This document shows positions 26,852 through 34,998 of a stretch of DNA of 64,000 nucleotides, in pieces. This stretch comes from Pseudomonas fluorescens (lineage in GTDB: Bacteria > Pseudomonadota > Gammaproteobacteria > Pseudomonadales > Pseudomonadaceae). Every line of letters starts with the position of its first letter. The stretch's first letter is position 1. Location: positions 1,551,001 through 1,615,000 of the forward strand of contig NZ_CP015637.1 in the NCBI RefSeq assembly GCF_001708445.1, in the 5' to 3' direction. Made by a program: the position numbers and the translations under genes. Below the pieces are notes generated by a model, which ran no database searches, was not told the origin of the DNA, and worked only from the letters and a program-made list of their open reading frames with translations.

Positions 26852-26870
26852 CCCCCTGTGGGGGGGTTAG
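26848..26870. terminator. Symmetric hairpin spanning two opposing stop codons
   Basis: The inverted repeat 'ctaacccc/ggggttag' contains the TAA of the LysR gene and the TAA of the convergent CHMI-like gene. It lacks a T tract, so intrinsic termination would be weak, but it would separate the convergent transcripts. Confidence 0.55.
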
Positions 26871-27229
26871 CCGATAGCGACTTTGCTGTAGGAATCGCGA
26901 TCCATGTCGACCAGCTGCACGCTGAGCTGAACCTGTATATCCGCCGGCCAGTCGCCCAGATCCTGCAATGCGGTCAGCAGGCTTTGCGACAATTGCTGCT
27001 TGACCTGCGGCGACCGCCCGCTGAGCAGCGACAGCTTCACCGCGACGAAACCGCGCGGGCTGAGGGAGGTACCCACCTGAAAACTCTCGACCTTCACGGC
27101 GCGGCTTTTGATATCGAACTCGGAACCGAACTGCCCGGACGCCATCAGCACATTGTTGAGCCGCAACAGGGTCTTCTCGACGGCCAGGTTGGTCAGGTTG
27201 GCGGTGTATTCCAGGTTCAGGTGTGGCAT
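26867..27229 (-). CDS. 5-carboxymethyl-2-hydroxymuconate delta-isomerase-like tautomerase
   Basis: A 120-residue protein of the CHMI family. It begins Met-Pro-His-Leu, so Pro1 of the processed chain can serve as the tautomerase base; 'LEYTANL' at residues 6-12 matches the family start. In homoprotocatechuate degradation this enzyme (HpaF) isomerises a ring-cleavage product. No hpa gene is nearby, so it is an orphan paralogue of uncertain substrate. The ATG at 27229 was chosen because it places Pro at position 2. It lies just downstream of a co-directional LysR gene (55 bp). Confidence 0.78.
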   Translation of the reverse strand: MPHLNLEYTANLTNLAVEKTLLRLNNVLMASGQFGSEFDIKSRAVKVESFQVGTSLSPRGFVAVKLSLLSGRSPQVKQQLSQSLLTALQDLGDWPADIQVQLSVQLVDMDRDSYSKVAIG

Positions 27230-27284
27230 GGATGACTCCGAGTCATTCGTAGGAAGGTTCGTAGATATACCACGGATAAAAGCC

Positions 27285-28208
27285 TCAGGCCTTCTTCCCC
27301 AGGCCGCGATCACTCATGAACGCCTCCAGCCGCGAACGCACCCAACGCTCGGCCGGGTCGGTGTCCACATGGCTGAGCCAGACCATGGACAAGTCCAGGG
27401 TCGGCGTCTCGAACGGGAACGGCTCACAGAACAGGTTGCCGGACACGGCCATGGCTTCGGCGGTGTAGTCCGGCAGGCTGGCGATCAGGTCAGTACCGGC
27501 CAGCAGTGCAGGCAGCGCGCTGTATTGCGGCACCGACAGCACCACATGGCGCTTGCGGCCGATTTCCGCCAGCCACTCATCGGCGAACCCCGACACGTTG
27601 GCGGTGTGGGACACCAGCACATGGGGCCGCGCGCAATATTCATCGAGGGTCAGCGGCCTGTCAGAAGCGTCGGCACGCAGCAGGCGTGGGCGGATATGGC
27701 GCAGCAGCTTGCGCTTGGCGTTGGCCGGCAGGCCACGGGTCTGGGTGATGCCGACGGTGATATCGCCGGAGGCCAGCAGGTCGGGGATACGCCAGTAGTC
27801 CACGTGCTGCACCACGAACACCACCATCGGCGCTTCCTGGCGCAAGGCACGCAGCAACGGCGGCAACAGGCCGAACTCCACATCATCGGACAGGCCGATG
27901 CGAAAGGTCATGGTGCTGATGGATGGGTCGAAATCATGGGTCAGGCTCAGGGCCGAAGACAGTGAATCCAGGGCCGGTGACAGATGCTGGATGATCTCCT
28001 CGGCGCGGGCCGTGGGCTCCATGCGGTGGCCGACACGAATGAACAGGGGGTCGTTGAACAAGGTCCGCAGACGGTTAAGCGCCGAACTGATGGTCGGCTG
28101 GCCGAGAAACAGCTTCTCCGCCACCCTCGTCACATTGCGCTCGAGCATCAGTGCTTCGAAGACCACCATCAGGTTGATGTCGGCCTTGCGTAATTCATTG
28201 CGATTCAT
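27285..28208 (-). CDS. LysR-family transcriptional regulator, NodD-like
   Basis: A 307-residue LysR protein. The N-terminal helix-turn-helix shows 'RNVTRVAEKLFLGQPTISSALNRLR' near 24-48, then 'DPLFIRVGHRMEPTARA' as the wing, typical of the NodD/NahR-like branch. It stands between the CHMI-like gene and the MFS gene at 28468, all on the minus strand, but 260 bp from the latter. The effector is unknown. Start ATG 28208 fits the family; a GTG/ATG extension of seven codons upstream is not needed. Confidence 0.87.
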   Translation of the reverse strand: MNRNELRKADINLMVVFEALMLERNVTRVAEKLFLGQPTISSALNRLRTLFNDPLFIRVGHRMEPTARAEEIIQHLSPALDSLSSALSLTHDFDPSISTMTFRIGLSDDVEFGLLPPLLRALRQEAPMVVFVVQHVDYWRIPDLLASGDITVGITQTRGLPANAKRKLLRHIRPRLLRADASDRPLTLDEYCARPHVLVSHTANVSGFADEWLAEIGRKRHVVLSVPQYSALPALLAGTDLIASLPDYTAEAMAVSGNLFCEPFPFETPTLDLSMVWLSHVDTDPAERWVRSRLEAFMSDRGLGKKA

Positions 28209-28267
28209 CGGCGCCTGCCCTTTCCCCACGACAAGCCGCAGTTTAGAAAGCTCGAGGAGCTGCGTCT

Positions 28268-28513
28268 ATGCGCGCACTGTTCATCCTGGGGCTTTGGGAC
28301 TATAAATCAGCAGTCCAGGGTCACAGGAATACTGTCGTGCTGTTCATTTTCGCCTTAAGCGTCCTGGTCAGCGGGGTTTTGCTGTGGGCCATCAAGTTCA
28401 TCGCCCACCCCACTGCCAGGACATTGCTGCGCGTGTTCGTCGGTTTATGCCTGGCAGCCGTGGTGGCTTACCTGGTACTCGCTTCGGGGTTTCCGACCTC
28501 ATTGCTCGTCTGA
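28268..28513 (+). CDS. Small two-helix membrane protein (81 residues)
   Basis: A small frame with a good GAGGAG site nine bases before the ATG. It has two hydrophobic segments ('VVLFIFALSVLVSGVLLWAI' about 23-42 and 'LLRVFVGLCLAAVVAYLVLA' about 53-72) joined by a short polar loop. I recognise no family. It is divergent from the LysR gene (59 bp) and its 3' end overlaps the opposing MFS gene by 46 bases. The start and hydrophobicity favour a real gene, but it could be spurious. Confidence 0.45.
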   Translation: MRALFILGLWDYKSAVQGHRNTVVLFIFALSVLVSGVLLWAIKFIAHPTARTLLRVFVGLCLAAVVAYLVLASGFPTSLLV

Positions 28514-29793
28514 TACACCTCCTGGCCCTGACGCAAACGCAGCGCAGCCAGCGCGGCGACCACCAGCACCACGGCGATCACCTTCAAACCGTTCATCGCG
28601 TTGCCGGTACTCATCTCGATCGCCCCCATCACCGAAGGCCCGACAAACCCGCCCAGCAGGCCACAGGCATTGACGAACCCGAGGCCACCGGCCAGCGCCA
28701 CGCCCTTGAGCCGCGACGCCGGGTAGAGAAACACGATCGACTGCACCACGAAAAACATCACCGCCGACAGGCAGAAGCCCAACAGGCTGAAGACCGGCCC
28801 CGACACCGACGCAATGCCCAGGCCCAGCGCCATGGTCAGCAACCCCGTGACCAACAGTCGACGACAACGCCCCGGCGTGGTGGCAAACCGCGGGATCAGT
28901 ACCGCGCCGAGTGCCGCCGCGATCCACGGCAACGAGGTCAGCAGGCCGACGCTCATGGTGCTCAGTTCACCGTATTTACTGATGATGCTCGGCAGGAAAA
29001 AGATCACGGTGTAGACGGTGATCTGATGGCAAAAATACACAAAGATCGCCAGCAGGATTTGTGGGGTCAGCCAGTTTTTCAACGAGTGCCCGCCTTCGCC
29101 GGCGCCCTCTTCCGTTTCTTGGGCAATACGCTGTTCGATCCCGCGCGCCTCGTCCGCCGTCAACCACGGGGCCTTGCTCGGACGGTCCGGCAACTTGCGC
29201 CATACCACCCAGGCAAATGCCACCGCCGGTAAGCCTTCGAGCAGGAACATCCACTGCCAGCCGTGCCAGCCGAGCAGGCCGTCCATGCGCATCAACGCCG
29301 CGCCCACCGGGCCGCCGATGATGTTGGCAAAGCACACGCCGAGCAGGAAATAGCCAGTGGCCCGCGCCCGCTGTTCACGGTTGAACCAGTACGTCAGATA
29401 GAGCATGACGCCGGGAAACAAACCGGCTTCGGCGATGCCCAGCAGCAGGCGCAACACGTAGAACGAGGTCTCGCCCTGCACAAACGCCATGGCCGCCGAG
29501 ATCAGGCCCCAGGTCACCATGATGCGGGCGATCCAGAACCGCGCGCCGACTTTGTGCATGATCAGGTTGCTGGGGATTTCCGACAGGGCATACGTGAGGA
29601 AAAACAGCCCCGCCCCCAGCCCGTAGGCCGCGGCGGAAATGCCCAGGTCGACGTCCAGGTGGTGCTTGGCCAGGGCGATGTTGGTGCGGTCGAGGAAACT
29701 CAGGATGTAGGCGATGATCAGCAAGGGCATCAGCTTGGCGAACATCAGCTTGTTCAGCGCCTGCGGTTCGCGGGCCGGGGTGGCGGTAGTCAT
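28468..29793 (-). CDS. MFS transporter, anion:cation symporter (ACS) family
   Basis: A 441-residue 12-helix transporter. 'SFLDRTNIALAKHHLDVDLGIS' in and after helix 1, and 'GIAEAGLFPGVMLYLTYWF' in helix 4, are the signatures of the ACS family, which takes up carboxylates such as tartrate, phthalate or hexuronates with protons. A long charged loop follows helix 6 (about 205-235). It is the last gene of the co-directional run beginning with the GntR gene. That placement suggests it imports a carboxylate handled by the BKACE/SDR/SMP-30 enzymes. Confidence 0.88.
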   Translation of the reverse strand: MTTATPAREPQALNKLMFAKLMPLLIIAYILSFLDRTNIALAKHHLDVDLGISAAAYGLGAGLFFLTYALSEIPSNLIMHKVGARFWIARIMVTWGLISAAMAFVQGETSFYVLRLLLGIAEAGLFPGVMLYLTYWFNREQRARATGYFLLGVCFANIIGGPVGAALMRMDGLLGWHGWQWMFLLEGLPAVAFAWVVWRKLPDRPSKAPWLTADEARGIEQRIAQETEEGAGEGGHSLKNWLTPQILLAIFVYFCHQITVYTVIFFLPSIISKYGELSTMSVGLLTSLPWIAAALGAVLIPRFATTPGRCRRLLVTGLLTMALGLGIASVSGPVFSLLGFCLSAVMFFVVQSIVFLYPASRLKGVALAGGLGFVNACGLLGGFVGPSVMGAIEMSTGNAMNGLKVIAVVLVVAALAALRLRQGQEVYQTSNEVGNPEASTR

Positions 29794-29849
29794 CGGGCAG
29801 TTCCTCCTGGCGCCCCGCCAGCCTGGCTGGGGGGCGCATCAATGTTGTT

Positions 29850-31172
29850 CTAGGGTTGAAGTTGCACGGCCATGGCCCGCGGGCGATGGGAAAACAGTTG
29901 CAGCACAGCACCGCCCAGGGCGCAGCCGGCCATCACGAAGAAACACACGGTGTAGCCATGCAAGGTGGTCCAGCCGCCGCCCATGGCGATCAGGCTGCCC
30001 ATCAGCACCGGCGCCAGGCCACCGCCGATAAACATCGCCGTGGTGATGATGCCGTTGGCGGTGGAGGTTGCCGACGACTCGGCCGAGTCACAGGCCACTG
30101 CGTAGTAGATCGGCCACACCGCGTTGGCCACCAGGCCGAACAGCAGTTGCACGACGATGATCAGGGTCAGGGTGTTGGCGAAGTAAAACGCGCCGACACT
30201 CGCCGCCATCCACAGCCCGCAGATGATCAGGGTGGTACGGCGGCCGATGATGTCCGACAGCGACGGCCACACCAGTTGCCCGAGAATGCCGGTGAGCGTG
30301 AACACCACGCTCATCCCCGCCGACTCCGCCAGCGACAGCCCGGCGATGTTGTAGAGGTAGGCCGGCAGCACGATGTTGACGCCCATGTACACCACCTGCG
30401 TGAGCATCGTGTTACCCGCCGTCAGGGCGATGTTGCGATTGCGCAAGGTGGCGACAAAGGTGCGCCAGGCATCACCCTTGATCTGGCTGGCCGGGGTGTT
30501 GTCCGGTGGGGTCATGCCTTTGGCGGCGATGTCGACGTACAGCGCGGTGATGCGCTCGGCAGTGGAATATCGCGCCCAAAAGATCATCAGCGGCAGCGCG
30601 ACCACGAAAGCGAAGAAGAACACGTAGCGCCAGTTGTCCTCGCCAAACACCGTGATGACAAAGCTGGCGACGATGCCACTGAGCATCGCGCCGATCGGGT
30701 AACCGGTGTGGTGCGCGCCCAGGGCAAACCCGCGCCGCTCCACCGGCCACCATTCGGCGGTGTTGCTCACGCCGACCGGCTCGCCCCAGCCGGCGCCAAG
30801 GTTGACGCCGACACGCAGGGCGATAAACGTCGCGAGGTTGCCGCTCAAGGCTTTGAAGCCCGACAGAAACGAAATCGCCGTGTAGCCGAGCACCAACGGC
30901 ACCTGGAACCGCGCACGTTTCCAACCACCGCCGTAGCGGTCGCTCCACATCGAACCGGGGATATCCAGCAAGGCCAGCGCGAGCATGACCACCGTGGCCA
31001 CGGTGCCCCACTGATCAGCCGACAAATCGAAATGCTTGGAGATGGTCGGCCCCAGCCGCAACACGATCTCACGGTCGTAGGCGTTGAGGATCCAGATCAT
31101 CCAGCAGACCAGCAGCGACACCCAGGAATGCCGGTGAATGCTGCGCAGCGACGCTTTTTTTAAAGTTGCCAT
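29850..31172 (-). CDS. MFS transporter, second carboxylate/sugar-acid-type permease of the cluster
   Basis: A 440-residue 12-helix transporter. 'WILNAYDREIVLRLGPTISKHFDLSADQWG' marks helix 1 and its loop, 'GEPVGVSNTAEWWPVERRGFALGAHHTGYP' helix 4-5, and a cytoplasmic loop lies near 205-235. It diverges from the neighbouring ACS protein, so the pair is not a recent duplication. The ATG at 31172 has GAGAGG upstream. Gaps of 56 and 74 bp to its neighbours fit one operon. It probably imports a related substrate or exports an intermediate. Confidence 0.85.
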   Translation of the reverse strand: MATLKKASLRSIHRHSWVSLLVCWMIWILNAYDREIVLRLGPTISKHFDLSADQWGTVATVVMLALALLDIPGSMWSDRYGGGWKRARFQVPLVLGYTAISFLSGFKALSGNLATFIALRVGVNLGAGWGEPVGVSNTAEWWPVERRGFALGAHHTGYPIGAMLSGIVASFVITVFGEDNWRYVFFFAFVVALPLMIFWARYSTAERITALYVDIAAKGMTPPDNTPASQIKGDAWRTFVATLRNRNIALTAGNTMLTQVVYMGVNIVLPAYLYNIAGLSLAESAGMSVVFTLTGILGQLVWPSLSDIIGRRTTLIICGLWMAASVGAFYFANTLTLIIVVQLLFGLVANAVWPIYYAVACDSAESSATSTANGIITTAMFIGGGLAPVLMGSLIAMGGGWTTLHGYTVCFFVMAGCALGGAVLQLFSHRPRAMAVQLQP

Positions 31173-31246
31173 GGGCCTCTCCAGGCGCGCGAGGGCGCGC
31201 ACTGACACAAGGTTGCGGAAGGAAGGTGCCTGGTTGAAAAAACGCG

Positions 31247-32125
31247 CTAGCTGGCGAACCTTCGCTCGGCTATTCCTTGCACGCCCAGCCCGCTGATCGC
31301 GAACAACGCACCGCGCTGCTGACCGTCGGCCGGAAAACGCGGCAGCGGCGGCCTGGCCATGGAGGTCACGAACAGGGTGTCCAGGTTCGGCCCGCCGAAG
31401 GTCAGGCTGGTGACCTTTTTCACCGGCATCGGGATCACCCGATCGACCTGCCCATCAGGGGTGTAGCGCACCAGTTGCCCGGCATAGACCAGCGCCTGCC
31501 ACAGGCAGCCTTCGGCATCCACGGTGCAGCCGTCGGCCGCGCCGCCAGCGGCGGTATCGACCTTGGCGAAGGTGCGTCGGTTGCTCACGGCGCCGCTGGC
31601 GAGGTCGTAGTCATACGCCCAGATCTCGCCGGACCAGGTGTCGCAGAAGTAGAAGGTTTCGCCGGACGGGCTCCAGCACGGACCATTGGACACGATGATG
31701 CCCTCGTCCAGGGTGTGCAGGCTCAGGTCGGGGTCGAGGCGATAGAGCTTGGCGCTGGGGCTGTCTTCCAGGGTGTCCATGGAGCCGAAGACAAAGCGGC
31801 CCTGGCGGTCGACCTTGCCGTCGTTGAGGCGGTTGTTCGGCAGGTGCGGTTCCGGGTCCTGGATCAGGGCCAGTTCGCCACTGGCCAGGTCCAGGCTGTG
31901 CACGCCGTTTTGCAGGGCAACGATGGCCGCCTCGCCGGTATGGCGCAGGGCCATGGAGCCGATCTTCTGGCCCACGTCCCAGGCCCGCAGTTCGCGGCCG
32001 TCTTCGGTGCAGCGCAGGATGCGGCCGTCGGCGCTGTCGATCCAGTACAGCCGTTGTTGTTCGACGTCCCACACCGGGCCTTCGCCCAGGGTGGTCTTGA
32101 CGTCCACAAGCACTTCGATACGCAT
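31247..32125 (-). CDS. SMP-30/gluconolactonase (LRE)-family lactonase
   Basis: A 292-residue six-bladed beta-propeller hydrolase. The metal-binding acidic start 'LGEGPVWDVEQQRLYWID' lies at about 13-30, 'NRLNDGKVDRQGRFVFGSMD' near 98-117, 'SNGPCWSPSGETFYFCDTWSGEIWA' near 146-170, and 'DGCTVDAEGCLWQA' near 198-211. These carry the Glu, Asn, Asn and Asp ligands of the single metal site. The enzyme should open a sugar-acid or other lactone in the cytosol (no signal peptide). Placement downstream of an SDR and BKACE suggests the lactone is made in the pathway. Confidence 0.9.
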   Translation of the reverse strand: MRIEVLVDVKTTLGEGPVWDVEQQRLYWIDSADGRILRCTEDGRELRAWDVGQKIGSMALRHTGEAAIVALQNGVHSLDLASGELALIQDPEPHLPNNRLNDGKVDRQGRFVFGSMDTLEDSPSAKLYRLDPDLSLHTLDEGIIVSNGPCWSPSGETFYFCDTWSGEIWAYDYDLASGAVSNRRTFAKVDTAAGGAADGCTVDAEGCLWQALVYAGQLVRYTPDGQVDRVIPMPVKKVTSLTFGGPNLDTLFVTSMARPPLPRFPADGQQRGALFAISGLGVQGIAERRFAS

Positions 32126-32185
32126 GGTGTGATCCCCTTATTGTTGTTGTGCGGGATGCAGGCCACGCCCAGATGGGTAACCCCT

Positions 32186-32285
32186 TGTAGGAGCGAGCTT
32201 ACTCGCGAAAAACGTCAACGATAACGCGTGCTGCCTGGTGTAACGCGGTGTCTTGGCGTTTTTCGCGAGCAAGCTCGCTCCTACA
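32186..32285. repeat. REPIN, GAGCGAGCTTACTCGCG type
   Basis: Nearly perfect inverted arms of about 30 bases ('tgtaggagcgagcttactcg' and its complement with one change) enclose a loop of about 40 bases. It sits between the BKACE and SMP-30 genes, within the inferred operon, where its hairpin could reduce read-through or stabilise upstream mRNA. Confidence 0.9.
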
Positions 32286-32327
32286 GTGGATCGGTGAATA
32301 TCACCGGGGCGCGACCTCAGTTGTGGG

Positions 32328-33260
32328 TTAGAAGTTGACCTGGTCACGCCCCTTGAGCCCGAGGATTTCCCGTGCTTCATCCGGCGTGGCGACGCGATGG
32401 CCGAGGGCTTCGATCACCGTGCGAATGCGCCGCACCTGGTCGGCATTCGACGCCGCCAACTTGCCCGGGCCGTCCCACAACGAATCCTCCAGGCCGACAC
32501 GGGCGTTACTGCCCATGGACAGGCCCATGGTCGCCAGCGGAATTTGCCCACGCCCGGCACCGAGGATCGACCACACGTAGTCATCGCCAAACAGGCGGTC
32601 GGCGGTGCGCCGCATGTGCGCCAGGTCTTCGGGGTGACCACCGATGCCGCCCCGCAGGCCGAACACCGACTGGATAAACAACGGCGGCTTGAGCAGGCCC
32701 CGCTCCAGGAAGTGCGCGGCGGTGTAGAGGTGGCCGATGTCGTAGCACTCGATCTCGAAACGGGTGCGGTTCTCGGCGCACGAATTGAGGATATGGGCGA
32801 TGTCGCGGAAGGTATTGCGAAAGATCCGGTCGTCACTTTCTTCGAGGTACGGGCGTTCCCAGTCGTGCTTGAACTCGGTAAAGCGGTTGAGCATTTCGTA
32901 CAGGCCGAAGTTCATCGAGCCCATGTTCAGCGAGGCCAGTTCCGGCTTGAACTGCATCACCGGTTGCAGGCGTTCTTCCACGCCCATGGTGGGCGCGCCA
33001 CCCGTGGTGATGTTGATCACCACGTCGCTGGCGGCCTTGATGTGCGGCAGGAATTCAGCGAACAGCGCCGGGTCCTGGCTGGGGCGACCGTCAAGCGGGT
33101 CGCGGGCATGCAGGTGGACAATGGCCGCACCCGCTTGGGCGGCACCGATGGCGGCGGCGGCGATTTCCTGGGCAGTGATCGGCAAATGCGGCGACATCGA
33201 CGGCGTATGAATGGCGCCGGTGACGGCGCAGGTAATGATCACAGGGCGATTTTTGGGCAT
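32328..33260 (-). CDS. Beta-keto acid cleavage enzyme (BKACE, DUF849)
   Basis: A 310-residue TIM-barrel enzyme of the BKACE family, which condenses a beta-keto acid with acetyl-CoA to give acetoacetate and a CoA ester. The metal-binding 'HLHARDP' is at 49-55; 'TGAIHTPSMSPHLPIT' lies at the N-terminus and 'GAGRGQIPLATMGL' near 238-251. From memory, the 3-keto-5-aminohexanoate enzyme has Glu directly after TGA for the substrate amine; here it is Ile, so the substrate is probably not that amine. It lies between the SDR and SMP-30 genes. The actual keto acid is unknown. Confidence 0.9.
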   Translation of the reverse strand: MPKNRPVIITCAVTGAIHTPSMSPHLPITAQEIAAAAIGAAQAGAAIVHLHARDPLDGRPSQDPALFAEFLPHIKAASDVVINITTGGAPTMGVEERLQPVMQFKPELASLNMGSMNFGLYEMLNRFTEFKHDWERPYLEESDDRIFRNTFRDIAHILNSCAENRTRFEIECYDIGHLYTAAHFLERGLLKPPLFIQSVFGLRGGIGGHPEDLAHMRRTADRLFGDDYVWSILGAGRGQIPLATMGLSMGSNARVGLEDSLWDGPGKLAASNADQVRRIRTVIEALGHRVATPDEAREILGLKGRDQVNF

Positions 33261-33339
33261 GACGATTCTCCGACTTTTATTCTTATGAAAAAAAATCCCG
33301 GTGCAGCGGTGGGTTCTTCCTTGGCGAAGCGCGTGCGGC

Positions 33340-34128
33340 TTACAGGTACTCGACGTTACCGTCGACGCTGATCGCTTGGCCGGTCACGTTGCGGGCGGCG
33401 GGCGAACAGAGAAACAAGGCCATGGCCGCGACGTCTTCGGCGGTGACCATGCGCTTGAGGGAAATCTTGTTGAGGTACTCCTGGCGCATCTCGGCTTCCG
33501 GCACGCCGACCTGTTCGGCACGGGCGCGAATCACACCGTCCATGCGCGGGCCTTCGACGATGCCAGGCAGCAAGGCGTTGACGCGGATATCACTCTCGCC
33601 CAACTCCGAGGCCAGGGATTTCATCAGGCCGACAATCGCCCATTTGGTCGCCGCATACGGCGTGCGCCATGCGTAGCCCAGGCGCCCCGCCACCGAGGCG
33701 ATATGCAACAGGTGGCCGTGGGAGGATTCCTTGAGCATCGGCACCGCGTGGTGGGCAAACCGATATTGCGCAGTCAGGTTGATGTTGATGGTGGCTTGCC
33801 ATTCGGCGTCGCTGATCGCATCGATCCCGCCGGTGGGCCCGGCGATCCCGGCATTGTTGACCAGCACATCCAGGCCGCCGAATTGCTCGCGCTGCACCGT
33901 GAACACGGCTTCGATCTGCGCGGCCTCGCTGACGTCGGCACGCGTGGCGACGGTGCCTGGGTATTTATCGCGAAAGGCCGCCAGGGCCGGTTCGCTGACA
34001 TCACACACATGCACCTGGGCGCCGGCTTCGAGGTACGCCGCCGCCACGACTTCACCGATGCCGGCAGCCCCGCCGGAAATCAACACACGTAACCCAGGAT
34101 AGGGCTGCAACCGTTGTAGGACACTCAT
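33340..34128 (-). CDS. SDR-family NAD(P)-dependent dehydrogenase
   Basis: A 262-residue classical short-chain dehydrogenase. The cofactor motif GGAAGIG is at 19-25, NNAG at 91-94, and the catalytic Ser145, Tyr158 and Lys162 (YAATK) are in place. It ends with the usual 'VTGQAISVDGN' segment. It probably oxidises an alcohol of the pathway substrate to a ketone or lactone. Its start codon overlaps the GntR stop as ATGA, so the two are translationally coupled, and the BKACE gene follows after 79 bp. Confidence 0.9.
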   Translation of the reverse strand: MSVLQRLQPYPGLRVLISGGAAGIGEVVAAAYLEAGAQVHVCDVSEPALAAFRDKYPGTVATRADVSEAAQIEAVFTVQREQFGGLDVLVNNAGIAGPTGGIDAISDAEWQATININLTAQYRFAHHAVPMLKESSHGHLLHIASVAGRLGYAWRTPYAATKWAIVGLMKSLASELGESDIRVNALLPGIVEGPRMDGVIRARAEQVGVPEAEMRQEYLNKISLKRMVTAEDVAAMALFLCSPAARNVTGQAISVDGNVEYL

Positions 34129-34847
34129 GCCCGTTTACCTCCTGAAGCAGACGACCGCGAACGGTCGTTCTTGACGAGCAGGCGCGCCAGGGAGTCGGCG
34201 GCCTGCATGATGTCATCGGTCACCGCCGCGCGGGCACCGGCGCCATCGCGGGCAGCCAGGGCCTCAACGATGCGCGTATGCGCCTCCATCGAGCGTTGCA
34301 GGTGAGCTTTATCGGGGGCGACCAGGGCAAAGCAGGGGCCCATGTGCAGCCAGAAGTTTTCCACGGCGGCCATGGTCAATTCGGCCTGGGCCACAGCGTA
34401 GATGCGCCGGTGGAACGCGAAGTTGGTCCACAGGTAGCGCGACACGTCGACTTCATCGGCGGCGTGCTGCATCTGCTCGCACAGGTCGGTGATTTCGTCG
34501 AGGTCAGCCTTTTGCAGGAGCAACACGGCCTTTTCCGCCAGCAGCCCTTCGAGGGCGACCCGCGCATCGCGAATTTCGCGCAGGCGTTCGACCGTCATCA
34601 TGCGTACGCGCAGACGGGAGGTTTCCGTGACTTCAAAGGCGTTTTCGGCACTGAGGCGTTGCAGCGCTTCGCGCACTGGCATGGGGCTGGAGCCAAGCGC
34701 TTCGGCCAGGCCACGGATGGTGAGTTTCTGGCCAGGCTGGAAACGGCCACTCATCAAGGCTTCGCGGATCTGGCGATAGACCTGGTCTTGCAAGGTATCG
34801 CGGGACACCTGGCGCAGGGTGGGCAGGAGAAGCGGACCATCTGTCAT
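34125..34847 (-). CDS. GntR-family regulator with FCD effector domain
   Basis: A 240-residue regulator. The winged helix at about 15-80 includes 'DQVYRQIREALMSGRFQPGQKL' and 'LAEALGSSPMPVREALQRLSAENAFEV'. An all-helical FCD domain from about 90 has Asp/His ligands in 'DLCEQMQHAADEVDVSRYLWTNFAFHRRIY'. It is the first gene of the catabolic run and overlaps the SDR gene. A perfect TGTGATCACA palindrome 37 bp upstream is the likely operator. It is expected to repress until a pathway acid binds. Confidence 0.9.
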   Translation of the reverse strand: MTDGPLLLPTLRQVSRDTLQDQVYRQIREALMSGRFQPGQKLTIRGLAEALGSSPMPVREALQRLSAENAFEVTETSRLRVRMMTVERLREIRDARVALEGLLAEKAVLLLQKADLDEITDLCEQMQHAADEVDVSRYLWTNFAFHRRIYAVAQAELTMAAVENFWLHMGPCFALVAPDKAHLQRSMEAHTRIVEALAARDGAGARAAVTDDIMQAADSLARLLVKNDRSRSSASGGKRA

Positions 34848-34884
34848 GAGGCAAACCTGTGTTGTCGTTCTTATGGCGACAATA

Positions 34885-34894
34885 TGTGATCACA
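34885..34894. promoter_or_regulatory. Candidate GntR operator (palindrome TGTGATCACA)
   Basis: A perfect ten-base palindrome, extended by AT-rich flanks, centred 42 bp upstream of the GntR start codon, in the only gap where a promoter for the whole run could lie. FCD-type GntR proteins bind short palindromes of this kind. Confidence 0.55.
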
Positions 34895-34998
34895 AATCAA
34901 ATATGTCAAATAATTTCCCAAACCCACGACAGCACACTTGTCACAGAGTTGGCCCCTGTTGATCATGAATACCCTCTGGAATGGACGCTGACCCCCTG

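Noticed and set aside
29856..31163. A 435-residue plus-strand open frame opposite the second MFS gene
   Set aside because: No hydrophobic pattern or motif; the antisense strand is a complete 12-helix transporter.
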